Of a stretch of 64,000 bases of DNA, positions 25,352-34,106 are shown piece after piece (the first letter of the stretch is position 1; each line of letters starts with the position of its first letter). This stretch comes from Streptomyces sp. CoH27 (lineage in GTDB: Bacteria; Actinomycetota; Actinomycetes; Streptomycetales; Streptomycetaceae), in the NCBI RefSeq assembly GCF_020181035.1, contig NZ_JAIQYY010000009.1, forward strand, positions 248,001 through 312,000. The letters run 5' to 3'. The notes below the pieces were generated by a model. That model was not told the DNA's origin and searched no databases. It was given only the letters and a program-made list of their open reading frames with translations. The position numbers and the translations under genes are program-made.

Positions 25352-27492
25352 GAAGTGGTGTCGCCTTCCGGGTGCGCATACGGGTGGGAGGGGGTGGAGG
25401 AGGGGTGCTCACCGGCGGTGCCGCGCGGAACGCCGCCCCGGCCGCCCGATACGCCGTCCGGCGCGAAGCCACCGGGACGGGTGTCCGTGGTGGAGTCATC
25501 GGGCCGGCTCTCCGGTGCGTGGGCGTGGGCGGAGCCGGACACGGCGGCCGGACCGGCGGGCGCGGCACCCTGCGGGGTTCCGGCCGCGTCTCCGTCCCGG
25601 AGCGTGCCCTGTGGGGCATCGGCCGCGTGGCCGTCGCGGGGGCCGCCCTCAGGGGTGTGGCCGGCGGGCGCGGTGGATACGTCGACCACTGCGGGGGTGG
25701 CCGGGAAGAGGCCGGCTCGGCCGTCCGGTGCGGTGTGCTGCCGGGGGTGGTCGGCGGGGTGTACGGCCTGCGCGGGAGCGGTCGGCGAAAGGGTGCCGGA
25801 GGAGCCCTCCTGGACGGCGTCCTGCGGGGTACGGCCGGTCCGGCCGCCGGAGACAGCCGTGTCCGCCGGGACGCCGGGTGCGCCGGTGTGCCGCTCGGCG
25901 TCCGGCAGGGCCGGAGCGGCCGTGTGCCGCTCGATGTCCGGCGCGGCGGCGGTCCGGTCGGTGTCCGGTGCGAGGCTGTGGGCGGAGCGGGCTTCCGATC
26001 GGGCGGTCCGGCCGGCAGATGCCGTGCGTTCGGCAGGCGGTGTCGGCGCGGTGGCCGTGTTGTCCTGGGCCGTCGGGCGGACCGCCTGGCGGAAGCTGCT
26101 GAAGCGGGCCGCGCGGGTCTTGGCCGGGTCGGGGCCGGTCGTCGGGGTCCCGCCGGTGCGGGGGCCCGAGCGGGAGCGTTCGGCCTCGGCGAGGGTGCGG
26201 CCGCGGCGGCGCTTGGGCAGGCCGGCCGGGCCCTCCTCCGGGGCCGGGGCGGCGGGCTCGTGGACCGGGGTGGCTTCCGCGGCGGGCGCGGCGGACGGAG
26301 CCTCGGCCGGCGTGGGGGACTGCGCCGGCGGTGTCGCGGCCGGGGGTTCAGCCGGGGTGGGGGTGGTGAGGATGTCCTGGGGGATGCGCATCAGGACACC
26401 CGTGCCGCCCCGCGCGGACGGCCGGAACGACACCTTCAGCCCGTGCTTGGCGGCGAGCCGGCCCACCACGGCGAGGCCCAGCCGGGTGCCGGTCAGACCA
26501 CCCAGCTCGGAGACGTCACCGGAGACCGCCCGCTCGGCGCGGCGCAGCTGGACATCGCCCATCACCAGGCCGCTGTCCTCCACGGACACGATGACCCCGG
26601 CCGGCACCTCCTCCACGTAGACGTGCACCTCGGCGCTCGGCGGCGAGAAGTTCGCGGCGTTGTCGAGGAGTTCGGCCAGCGCGTGCATCACGCCCTCGGC
26701 GGCGTGCCCGGCCACGGCGGCCTCGCTGACCGAGTGCACCCGTACCCGCTGATATCCGGCGATCCGCCCCATCGCACCGCGCAGGATCGACTCCATCCCG
26801 ATCGGCCGCGCCCACCGCCGCCCCGAACGCGCCCCGGTCAGCACGGCGATGGAGTCGGCGAGCCGGCCCGCCTGTGCGGTGCGGTGGTCGAGCCGGAGCA
26901 GGTCGGCGAGGACGTCCTCGTCGGAGTGCCGGTCCTCCATCGCGCGCAGGTCGGCGAGCGTGGCGGTGGCGAGCGCCTGCATCCGGCCGGCGGCGTTGGA
27001 GGTCGCGGAGACCGCCGCGGCCCGCTCACGCCGGGCCCGCTCCAGCTCACCGGTGAGCCGGGCGTTCTCCCGCCGCAGCCGGTCCGTCTCCTGCTCGCTC
27101 GCCTGCTCCAGCTGCGCCCGCTCGGCCGCGAAGGACTCCGTGAACTCGGTGCGCTGCCGGGCGAGTTCGTCGATGAGGTGCTGCTGCTCCTGACGGGCCT
27201 CGTCGGTCGTACGGGCCTGCTGCTGAAGGAGCCGCCCGAGGTCCCGGGTCACGGCGTCCAGCCGGTGCCGCAGACCGCGCGCGCTGCGCCGGGCGTGTAC
27301 GGCGGTGGCGACCGCCGTGCTGAGCACGACCGCCGCCACGCCCGCGCCCCAGGCCAGCGGGGTACGCACCGAGCCCGGCGCCGCCGCCACGGCCGCGCAG
27401 ACCACGAGCGCCGTCAGGGCGCCGGTCACGGCGAGGGCGGTGAGGAAGATGCGGAGAGAGGGTCGGTCGCCGGGATGCGTGGGCGGGGTCAT
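25348..27492 (-). CDS. cvnA: Conservon sensor, histidine-kinase-like ATPase (CvnA-like)
   Basis: 714 residues from ATG 27492. Two hydrophobic segments lie at about 14-33 and 42-60 with almost nothing between, so there is little extracellular sensing domain. A long coiled coil follows (residues 65-160, rich in RQEQQHLIDELARQ-type heptads). The HATPase_c domain is at about 270-375: N box ALAELLDNAANFSPP, VEDSGLVMG, GTRLGLAVVGRLAAKHG. The last 330 residues are Pro/Thr/Ala/Asp-rich and probably disordered, with a conserved-looking RAARFSSFRQAV island. First gene of a six-gene operon; a candidate -10 TATAGT lies at 27594-27589. Confidence 0.92.
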   Translation of the reverse strand: MTPPTHPGDRPSLRIFLTALAVTGALTALVVCAAVAAAPGSVRTPLAWGAGVAAVVLSTAVATAVHARRSARGLRHRLDAVTRDLGRLLQQQARTTDEARQEQQHLIDELARQRTEFTESFAAERAQLEQASEQETDRLRRENARLTGELERARRERAAAVSATSNAAGRMQALATATLADLRAMEDRHSDEDVLADLLRLDHRTAQAGRLADSIAVLTGARSGRRWARPIGMESILRGAMGRIAGYQRVRVHSVSEAAVAGHAAEGVMHALAELLDNAANFSPPSAEVHVYVEEVPAGVIVSVEDSGLVMGDVQLRRAERAVSGDVSELGGLTGTRLGLAVVGRLAAKHGLKVSFRPSARGGTGVLMRIPQDILTTPTPAEPPAATPPAQSPTPAEAPSAAPAAEATPVHEPAAPAPEEGPAGLPKRRRGRTLAEAERSRSGPRTGGTPTTGPDPAKTRAARFSSFRQAVRPTAQDNTATAPTPPAERTASAGRTARSEARSAHSLAPDTDRTAAAPDIERHTAAPALPDAERHTGAPGVPADTAVSGGRTGRTPQDAVQEGSSGTLSPTAPAQAVHPADHPRQHTAPDGRAGLFPATPAVVDVSTAPAGHTPEGGPRDGHAADAPQGTLRDGDAAGTPQGAAPAGPAAVSGSAHAHAPESRPDDSTTDTRPGGFAPDGVSGGRGGVPRGTAGEHPSSTPSHPYAHPEGDTTS

Positions 27493-28070
27493 CGGTCCGG
27501 TCTGGTCCTCGCGGCAGAGACGGGCGGTGGGGGGCTGGAGGGAACGGTCGGGTGGTGTGACGTGACACTCAGTGGTGAACTGGCGGTCACTATACGAGAG
27601 TTCGTGATCGAAAAAGGAAGGTTCCGCATTCGTTCCATGAAGTGGGCTGTCATATCCGTGCGTTGAGCGCGAACCGGATGACTCGGGGCACTTCACGCCC
27701 CCGCGGCGGGCGGAGCACGCCCGGTGAGCCGTACAGAAGTCTTGAACGGGGGGACGGAATCACGGGGGCGCAGGTTGCCTCCCGTGCGCGGATTTCCGCG
27801 CCCCGGACCTGTGGGTCTTTTCATACACCCGTGCATCGGCCATGGATCTTGACGCCCGCCGCTCGGGTCGCTGAACTGTCACCGACCGGGCCTCACCACC
27901 ACAGAGGCCCACACCGGGGGAGGGACCGGGCATGCGCGGCGTGACCCGCACGCAGGGGGTAGGTCGACCGGGGGAGAAAAGCACATCTATACGATGGCGT
28001 CTGAAAAGGACAGATGTCGGGAAAGCGCCTCGCTCGGCGGGAATGCCGGGACCGTGGCGAAGGGGGCGGT
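27493..28070. other. Divergent intergenic region between cvnA and the rhomboid-like gene
   Basis: About 580 nt with no gene I can support; all frames show poor codon bias. The cvnA side contains TATAGT on the minus strand (27594-27589), about 97 nt before the start. The other side contains CTATACGAT (27988-27996) about 75 nt before the rhomboid-like start. Both are candidate -10 elements only. Confidence 0.4.
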
Positions 28071-28976
28071 GTGCATGACGGGGGAGTCGAAGGCGATGGG
28101 CTGCCGTGCCTCATGACGACTGAGGGGCGCATCGAGGCCTGCCGCTCGCTGCTCGCGCGGCTCGCCCGGTTCACCGGGCGGACACTGCGCGGCGAATGGC
28201 ACGCGATCGTCGTCGAGCCGGTCCAGCGGCTCGCGCGCCGCGGACTGTCGGGACTGCTGCTGGCGTTCGTCGCCGCGTTCGGCGTCGTCTTCTTCCAGGG
28301 CATCGCCCAGCACCCCCTCGGCCGGCTCTGGGTGACCCGGCTCGGCGGCGTCAAGGCCGACCTGCCGCTGTGGCTGTCGTTACTGCGCACACCCGTGTCG
28401 CTGTACGTCCCGGCGCTCGACCTGCCGGTGTGGGCCGGCATCACCCAGCTGTTCCTCGCCTTCGCCTGGGCCGAACTGACCCTCGGCCGGGCCCGGACGC
28501 TGGCGGTCTCCTACATCACCACGCTGGCCGGAACGCTCACCGCCCGTGTGATGATCGCGATGGGCCCCGGCTGGGGCGGCCTGGGGCTGCCGCCCGAGGC
28601 CGCACATGTGCTGGACACCGGACCCTCGGCGGCCGTCGTCGGCCTGTTCACCTATCTCTCGGTGATCAAGCGCGCCCCCGTGGTGTTCACCCTGACCGGC
28701 GGTTCCATGGTGTGGGAGTCCATAGCCATTCCCAACCTGGCCGGCCGCGAGCATCTGATCGCGGTGGGCTCGGCGATCGTCCTCGGCCTGTTGCACGGCC
28801 GCCGCGAGCGGCTGCGCGCGCTCCTGCGGTCCCTGCTGCCCACCCGCCACCGGGTGCCCGCGCCGGACCGGACGGCACCGGCACCCGCACCCGCCCCCTC
28901 ACCGTCGCGGACCGTGCCCGCCCCCGCTCGGGCCGACCGGCGCGGGGACGCGGCGATGACCTCCGCGGAACGCTGA
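28071..28976 (+). CDS. Rhomboid-like membrane protein, one TTA codon
   Basis: 301 residues from GTG 28071, which follows AGGGGG; ATG 28113 is an alternative with no ribosome-binding site. Six or so membrane segments span residues 60-260. The motif GPSAAVVG, with Ser at about residue 186, resembles the rhomboid GxSxxxxG nucleophile, and a His lies in the last segment (VLGLLHGRRE), as in rhomboid-like actinobacterial proteins. Proteolytic activity is unproven. The cytoplasmic C-terminal tail is Pro/Ala-rich. Codon 104 (28380-28382) is TTA, suggesting bldA-dependent translation. Divergent from the conservon. Confidence 0.75.
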   Translation: MHDGGVEGDGLPCLMTTEGRIEACRSLLARLARFTGRTLRGEWHAIVVEPVQRLARRGLSGLLLAFVAAFGVVFFQGIAQHPLGRLWVTRLGGVKADLPLWLSLLRTPVSLYVPALDLPVWAGITQLFLAFAWAELTLGRARTLAVSYITTLAGTLTARVMIAMGPGWGGLGLPPEAAHVLDTGPSAAVVGLFTYLSVIKRAPVVFTLTGGSMVWESIAIPNLAGREHLIAVGSAIVLGLLHGRRERLRALLRSLLPTRHRVPAPDRTAPAPAPAPSPSRTVPAPARADRRGDAAMTSAER

Positions 28977-29166
28977 CCGGCCGGCGCCTGCGCGGAGCCC
29001 GGCCGGGGCGGCGGCCGTGGCGCTCGCTGTGGCGTGGGCCACCTCGGCGGTGTGACGGTTTTCGCACGTCGATATCAGGGGGAACCCCTATGGTTGCCGC
29101 GAGATACGGCAGGCGTGGCAGACACCGTGGTGTTCGTCGCCGGCAGGCAGCTGAAGGGAATCCAGG

Positions 29167-32100
29167 ATGTTCCGCAAGGTGCTGGTCGCCAACCGTGGTG
29201 AGATCGCGATCCGCGCGTTCCGGGCGGGCTACGAGCTCGGGGCGCGTACCGTCGCCGTGTTTCCGCACGAGGACCGCAACTCGCTGCACCGGCTGAAGGC
29301 CGACGAGGCGTACGAGATCGGGGAGCCGGGACACCCGGTGCGGGCCTATCTCTCCGTCGAGGAGATCGTGAGCGCCGCCCGCCGCGCGGGCGCCGACGCG
29401 GTCTACCCCGGCTACGGCTTCCTGTCCGAGAACCCCGAGCTGGCCCGCGCCTGCGAGGAGGCGGGCATCACCTTCGTCGGCCCCAGCGCGGCGACCCTGG
29501 AGCTGACCGGCAACAAGGCCCGCGCCGTCGCCGCCGCCCGCGCGGCCGGCGTCCCCGTGCTCGGCTCCTCGCAGCCCTCCACCGACGTCGACGAACTCGT
29601 CCGCGCCGCCGAGGAGATCGGCTTCCCGGTCTTCGTCAAGGCGGTCGCGGGCGGCGGCGGGCGCGGTATGCGCCGGGTCGAGGGCCCCGCCCAGCTGCGC
29701 GAGTCCATCGAGGCCGCCTCCCGCGAGGCCGCCTCCGCCTTCGGCGACCCGACCGTCTTCCTGGAGAAGGCCGTCGTGGACCCGCGCCACATCGAGGTGC
29801 AGATCCTCGCCGACGGCGAGGGCAACGTCATCCACCTGTACGAGCGCGACTGCTCCCTCCAGCGCCGCCACCAGAAGGTCATCGAGCTGGCGCCCGCGCC
29901 CAACCTCGACCCGGAGGTGCGGGCGCGGATCTGCGACGACGCGGTGCGCTTCGCCCGCGAGATCGGCTACCGCAACGCGGGCACCGTGGAGTTCCTCCTC
30001 GACCCCGACGGCAACCACGTCTTCATCGAGATGAACCCGCGCATCCAGGTCGAGCACACCGTGACCGAGGAAGTCACGGACGTGGACCTGGTCCAGGCCC
30101 AGCTGCGCATCGCCGCCGGCGAGACCCTGGCCGACCTCGGCCTCGCCCAGGACACCATCACCCTGCGCGGCGCCGCCCTCCAGTGCCGTATCACCACCGA
30201 GGACCCCGCCAACGGCTTCCGCCCGGACACCGGCCGGATCAGCGCCTACCGCTCCCCGGGCGGCTCCGGCATCCGGCTCGACGGCGGCACCACCCACGCC
30301 GGTACGGAGATCAGCGCACACTTCGACTCGATGCTGGTCAAGCTCACCTGCCGGGGCCGCGACTTCAAGGCCGCCGTCGGACGCGCCCGGCGTGCCGTGG
30401 CCGAGTTCCGCATCCGCGGCGTGGCCACCAACATCCCCTTCCTCCAGGCCGTCCTCGACGACCCGGACTTCCAGGCGGGCCGGGTCACCACCTCCTTCAT
30501 CGAGCAGCGCCCGCACCTGCTCACCGCCCGCTCCTCCGCCGACCGCGGCACCAAGCTGCTCACCTACCTCGCCGACGTGACGGTCAACAAGCCGCACGGC
30601 GAACGCCCGGACGTGCTCGACCCGGTCACCAAGCTGCCCCCGCTCCCGGCCGGCGAGCCCCCGGCCGGCTCCCGTCAGCTCCTGGTCGGCCTCGGCCCCG
30701 AGGGCTTCGCCCGGCAGCTGCGCGAGTCACCGACCCTCGGTGTCACCGACACCACGTTCCGTGACGCCCACCAGTCGCTGCTCGCCACCCGTGTGCGTAC
30801 CAAGGACCTCCTCGCGGTCGCCCCGGTCGTCGCCCGCACCCTGCCGCAGCTGCTGTCCCTGGAGTGCTGGGGCGGCGCGACGTACGACGTGGCGCTGCGC
30901 TTCCTCGCCGAGGATCCCTGGGAGCGCCTGGCCGCCCTGCGCGAGGCCGTGCCCAACATCTGCCTCCAGATGCTGCTGCGCGGCCGTAACACCGTCGGTT
31001 ACACCCCGTATCCGACCGAGGTGACCGACGCCTTCGTGCAGGAGGCCGCCGCCACCGGCATCGACATCTTCCGCATCTTCGACGCCCTCAACGACGTCCG
31101 CCAGATGCGCCCCGCCATCGACGCCGTACGCGAGACCGGCACCGCGGTCGCCGAGGTCGCCCTCTGCTACACCGCCGACCTCAACGACCCGTCCGAGCGG
31201 CTCTACACCCTCGACTACTACCTGCGCCTGGCCGAGCAGATCGTGGCGGCGGGTGCGCATGTCCTCGCGGTCAAGGACATGGCCGGACTGCTGCGCGCCC
31301 CGGCCGCCGCCAAGCTGGTCTCCGCGCTGCGCCGCGAGTTCGACCTGCCCGTGCATCTGCACACGCACGACACGGCGGGCGGCCAGCTCGCCACCTACCT
31401 CGCCGCGATCCAGGCGGGCGCCGACGCCGTGGACGGCGCGGTCGCCTCGATGGCCGGTACGACCTCGCAGCCGTCGCTGTCGGCGCTGGTCGCCGCCACG
31501 GACCACTCCGACCGTCCGACCGGGCTCGACCTCCAGGCCGTCGGCGACCTGGAGCCGTACTGGGAGGGCGTCCGCAGGATCTACGCCCCGTTCGAGGCGG
31601 GCCTCGCCTCCCCGACCGGCCGCGTCTACCACCACGAGATCCCCGGCGGCCAGCTGTCCAACCTGCGCACCCAGGCCGTCGCCCTCGGCCTCGGCGACCG
31701 CTTCGAGGACATCGAGGCCATGTACGCCGCCGCCGACCGCATCCTGGGCCGTCTGGTCAAGGTCACCCCGTCCTCCAAGGTGGTCGGCGACCTCGCCCTG
31801 CACCTGGTCGGTGCCGGTGTCTCCCCGGCGGCCTTCGAGGAGACCCCCGACAGGTTCGACATCCCCGACTCGGTGATCGGCTTCCTGCGCGGTGAGCTGG
31901 GCACCCCGCCCGGCGGCTGGCCCGAGCCGTTCCGCACCAAGGCGCTGCGGGGCCGCGGCGCGCCCAGGCCCGCTCCCGAACTGTCCGCCGACGACCGTGA
32001 GGGTCTCGCCAAGGACACCCGGGCCACGCTCAACCGGCTGCTGTTCCCCGGTCCCACGCGCGAGTTCGACGCCCACCGCCAGGCCTTCGGCGACACCAGC

Positions 32101-32541
32101 GTCCTGGACAGCAAGGACTTCTTCTACGGTCTGCGGCCGGCCAAGGAGTACGCCGTCGACCTGGAGCCCGGCGTCCGGCTGCTCATCGAGCTCCAGGCGG
32201 TCGGCGAGGCCGACGAGCGCGGGATGCGCACCGTGATGTCCTCGCTCAACGGCCAGTTGCGCCCGATCCAGGTCCGCGACCGCGCGGCCGCCTCGGACGT
32301 GCCGGTGACGGAGAAGGCCGACCGCGCCAACCCCGGCCATGTGGCGGCGCCGTTCGCCGGTGTGGTGACCCTCGCGGTGGCCGAGGGCGACGAGGTCGCC
32401 GCCGGTGCCACGATCGCCACCATCGAGGCGATGAAGATGGAGGCCACCATCACCGCGCCGAAGGCGGGCCGGGTCTCCCGGCTGGCCATCAACCGCATCC
32501 AGCAGGTGGAGGGCGGCGACCTGCTCGTCGAGATCGCCTGA
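29167..32541 (+). CDS. pyc: Pyruvate carboxylase
   Basis: 1,124 residues, full length. It carboxylates pyruvate to oxaloacetate using ATP, bicarbonate and biotin, refilling the TCA cycle. The biotin carboxylase domain occupies about 1-450 (FRKVLVANRGEIAIRAFRA, ATP grasp GGGGRGMR, EMNPRIQVEHTVTEE). The carboxyltransferase TIM barrel follows at about 525-800 (TDTTFRDAHQSLLATR, VKDMAGLL, HTHDTAG, metal-binding). The C-terminal biotinyl domain carries EAMKMEA with biotin Lys1090. Single gene with its own terminator 8 nt downstream. Confidence 0.97.
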   Translation: MFRKVLVANRGEIAIRAFRAGYELGARTVAVFPHEDRNSLHRLKADEAYEIGEPGHPVRAYLSVEEIVSAARRAGADAVYPGYGFLSENPELARACEEAGITFVGPSAATLELTGNKARAVAAARAAGVPVLGSSQPSTDVDELVRAAEEIGFPVFVKAVAGGGGRGMRRVEGPAQLRESIEAASREAASAFGDPTVFLEKAVVDPRHIEVQILADGEGNVIHLYERDCSLQRRHQKVIELAPAPNLDPEVRARICDDAVRFAREIGYRNAGTVEFLLDPDGNHVFIEMNPRIQVEHTVTEEVTDVDLVQAQLRIAAGETLADLGLAQDTITLRGAALQCRITTEDPANGFRPDTGRISAYRSPGGSGIRLDGGTTHAGTEISAHFDSMLVKLTCRGRDFKAAVGRARRAVAEFRIRGVATNIPFLQAVLDDPDFQAGRVTTSFIEQRPHLLTARSSADRGTKLLTYLADVTVNKPHGERPDVLDPVTKLPPLPAGEPPAGSRQLLVGLGPEGFARQLRESPTLGVTDTTFRDAHQSLLATRVRTKDLLAVAPVVARTLPQLLSLECWGGATYDVALRFLAEDPWERLAALREAVPNICLQMLLRGRNTVGYTPYPTEVTDAFVQEAAATGIDIFRIFDALNDVRQMRPAIDAVRETGTAVAEVALCYTADLNDPSERLYTLDYYLRLAEQIVAAGAHVLAVKDMAGLLRAPAAAKLVSALRREFDLPVHLHTHDTAGGQLATYLAAIQAGADAVDGAVASMAGTTSQPSLSALVAATDHSDRPTGLDLQAVGDLEPYWEGVRRIYAPFEAGLASPTGRVYHHEIPGGQLSNLRTQAVALGLGDRFEDIEAMYAAADRILGRLVKVTPSSKVVGDLALHLVGAGVSPAAFEETPDRFDIPDSVIGFLRGELGTPPGGWPEPFRTKALRGRGAPRPAPELSADDREGLAKDTRATLNRLLFPGPTREFDAHRQAFGDTSVLDSKDFFYGLRPAKEYAVDLEPGVRLLIELQAVGEADERGMRTVMSSLNGQLRPIQVRDRAAASDVPVTEKADRANPGHVAAPFAGVVTLAVAEGDEVAAGATIATIEAMKMEATITAPKAGRVSRLAINRIQQVEGGDLLVEIA

Positions 32542-32548
32542 CACACCG

Positions 32549-32581
32549 GTGCGCCGCGGCCGGACTCCGCCCGCGGCGCAC
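32549..32581 (+). terminator. Hairpin terminator of pyc
   Basis: GTGCGCCGCGG (32549-32559) and CCGCGGCGCAC (32571-32581) form a perfect 11-bp stem with an 11-nt loop just after the pyc stop. Confidence 0.8.
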
Positions 32582-32649
32582 GCCGTCGCACGTGCGGCTC
32601 AGCGCCCGGCGCCCCGGGCGGGGCTTCCGGGTGCCGGCCGGTGCGGTGC

Positions 32650-33111
32650 TCAGTCCCAGAGCGGGTAGGTCACGACCTGACCGAAGGCCTCCGGCCGGGC
32701 GCCGGTGTAGGTCAGGCTGATGTTGGTGTACCGCTCGAAGCGCGGATGCTTCTTCCACGGCTGTTCGCCGCTGAGCCGGATGATGACCGGGTAGGAGCGG
32801 AAGGTGCCGGCCGCGCAGTACGGCTTGCAGTCGTTGACCATGTTCACGCCGACGGCCTTCGCCCCGTCCGGACCCCACTCGGTCCAGTGGAGTCCGGTCA
32901 GCCGGCTGTTGCCGTCGCCGCAGGCCAGGATGAAGTCGTTCGGGCGGATGGTGCGGTGGAAGAAGCAGTCGACGAGCACAGGTTGTGCCGGCGCGGCTGC
33001 GACAGGGGTGGTGGCCGTGGTCGGCGGACTGGCCGACGCCGTCGTCATCGCCGCTGTCAGCAGGGTTCCTGCCGCCAGGGCCACCGCCGTTCCCACTGCT
33101 GATCCACGCAT
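32650..33111 (-). CDS. Small secreted protein, unknown function
   Basis: 153 residues from ATG 33111, preceded by GGGAGCG; an upstream in-frame start at 33150 lacks a site. Signal peptide residues 1-28 (VGTAVALAAGTLLTAAMTTASA). The mature protein has four Cys (VDCFFHR, LACGDGN, NDCKPYCAAG), which probably form two disulfides, and Trp/Tyr-rich beta-like sequence. Not recognised beyond being a secreted actinobacterial protein. Confidence 0.8.
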   Translation of the reverse strand: MRGSAVGTAVALAAGTLLTAAMTTASASPPTTATTPVAAAPAQPVLVDCFFHRTIRPNDFILACGDGNSRLTGLHWTEWGPDGAKAVGVNMVNDCKPYCAAGTFRSYPVIIRLSGEQPWKKHPRFERYTNISLTYTGARPEAFGQVVTYPLWD

Positions 33112-33205
33112 GGTCGCTCCCACCGTTGTGCTGTGTCCGACCGCGTCCACGTCGACGCTACGACCGTACGGCCGTTTGCACCACTCGCGCAGGTCGGGCC
33201 GCGTG

Positions 33206-33982
33206 TCAGTCGTGCGTGACGGTCAGGGCGTAGAACGCGACACGGGCGCCGTCGGTGGTGCTGTCGGAGGAGGACTGGTTGTAGGAGCCGGCCTTGAAGT
33301 ACTGCCTGTACTGCTGGAAGGACGACGGGACGGCGTAGTGGGTGGTGGTGCCGTTCACGGTCAGGTCGACGGTGTTCCCGCCGGAGACGGCGATGGTGTA
33401 GCTCCACGTCCTGCCGATCGCCACGTGGCCCACGCTGTGCGACGTCTGCCCGCCGGACGGCGAGTTCTCGGTACCGAGCACGATGTCGCCGTTCGCGTGG
33501 TAGTACAGCTCCAGCAGTGGCTTGGTGGAGGAGCCGCCGCTGCCGAGGTGGATCTGGCCCACGCACACGTTCTTCGTCACCGACACCACGCGCAGGGTCG
33601 CGCTCAACCGGTGCGAGCCGGCGAGTGCCCAGTCGGCGGCGCTGCCGTCGCGGTTCATCTCGCGCAACTCGGAGCGGGCATAACGGGAGTTCGGGGTGGT
33701 GACGCCCTTCTCCGGTGCCCAGAAGGTCATCGCCCCGTCGCGGGTGTCGGTGAAGAAGTACGCGTCCTGGTAGCCGTTCGCGCCCTGGAGCCGGGAGGAC
33801 GGGATCGTGGTCGGGCTGCCGGGGGAGCCGACGGGTTCCTGGAGTTCCCAGACGGACAGGTCGAAGTTGCCGCCGGGGGCGACATGGGGATCGGCGGCGA
33901 TCGCGCTGGGGCTGCCGAGCAGGCAGAGGGCGAGGGCGAGGCCGGCGGTGGTCGGCACCGCGAGGAGCCGGGGTCGGGTCAT
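33206..33982 (-). CDS. Polysaccharide lyase family 7 (alginate lyase)
   Basis: 258 residues. Signal peptide 1-30 (LALALCLLGSPSAIAA). The mature beta-jelly-roll carries all three PL7 signatures: RSELRE (103-108), QIH (143-145) and YFKAGSYNQ (228-236), which include the catalytic Arg, Gln, His and Tyr. QIH rather than QVH is usually linked to polyguluronate or mixed preference, so poly-G activity is likely but not certain. The upstream region carries a 15-bp inverted repeat and a chitinase-type 12-mer. Confidence 0.93.
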   Translation of the reverse strand: MTRPRLLAVPTTAGLALALCLLGSPSAIAADPHVAPGGNFDLSVWELQEPVGSPGSPTTIPSSRLQGANGYQDAYFFTDTRDGAMTFWAPEKGVTTPNSRYARSELREMNRDGSAADWALAGSHRLSATLRVVSVTKNVCVGQIHLGSGGSSTKPLLELYYHANGDIVLGTENSPSGGQTSHSVGHVAIGRTWSYTIAVSGGNTVDLTVNGTTTHYAVPSSFQQYRQYFKAGSYNQSSSDSTTDGARVAFYALTVTHD

Positions 33983-34017
33983 GGGGGTCCCTTCGTCGGA
34001 TCGGAGGTCGAACCGAC

Positions 34018-34052
34018 GGATGCGTTCAGCATGATGAATGCTGAACGCATCC
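34018..34052. promoter_or_regulatory. 15-bp perfect inverted repeat
   Basis: GGATGCGTTCAGCAT (34018-34032) and ATGCTGAACGCATCC (34038-34052) are separated by 5 nt. It begins 36 nt upstream of the alginate lyase start and 55 nt after the chitinase stop. It is less GC-rich than local terminators, so an operator is favoured, but it could terminate chitinase transcripts. Confidence 0.65.
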
Positions 34053-34079
34053 TTGGCCGCTGGTGACCCGTGAACCTAA

Positions 34080-34091
34080 AGGTCTGAACCA
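34080..34091. promoter_or_regulatory. Single chitinase-type/DasR-like 12-mer
   Basis: On the minus strand this reads TGGTTCAGACCT, one base from TGGTCCAGACCT, the direct-repeat element I recall from Streptomyces chitinase promoters. It is 98 nt upstream of the alginate lyase start. Confidence 0.4.
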
Positions 34092-34106
34092 AAGGCGTCA
34101 AGAGGT

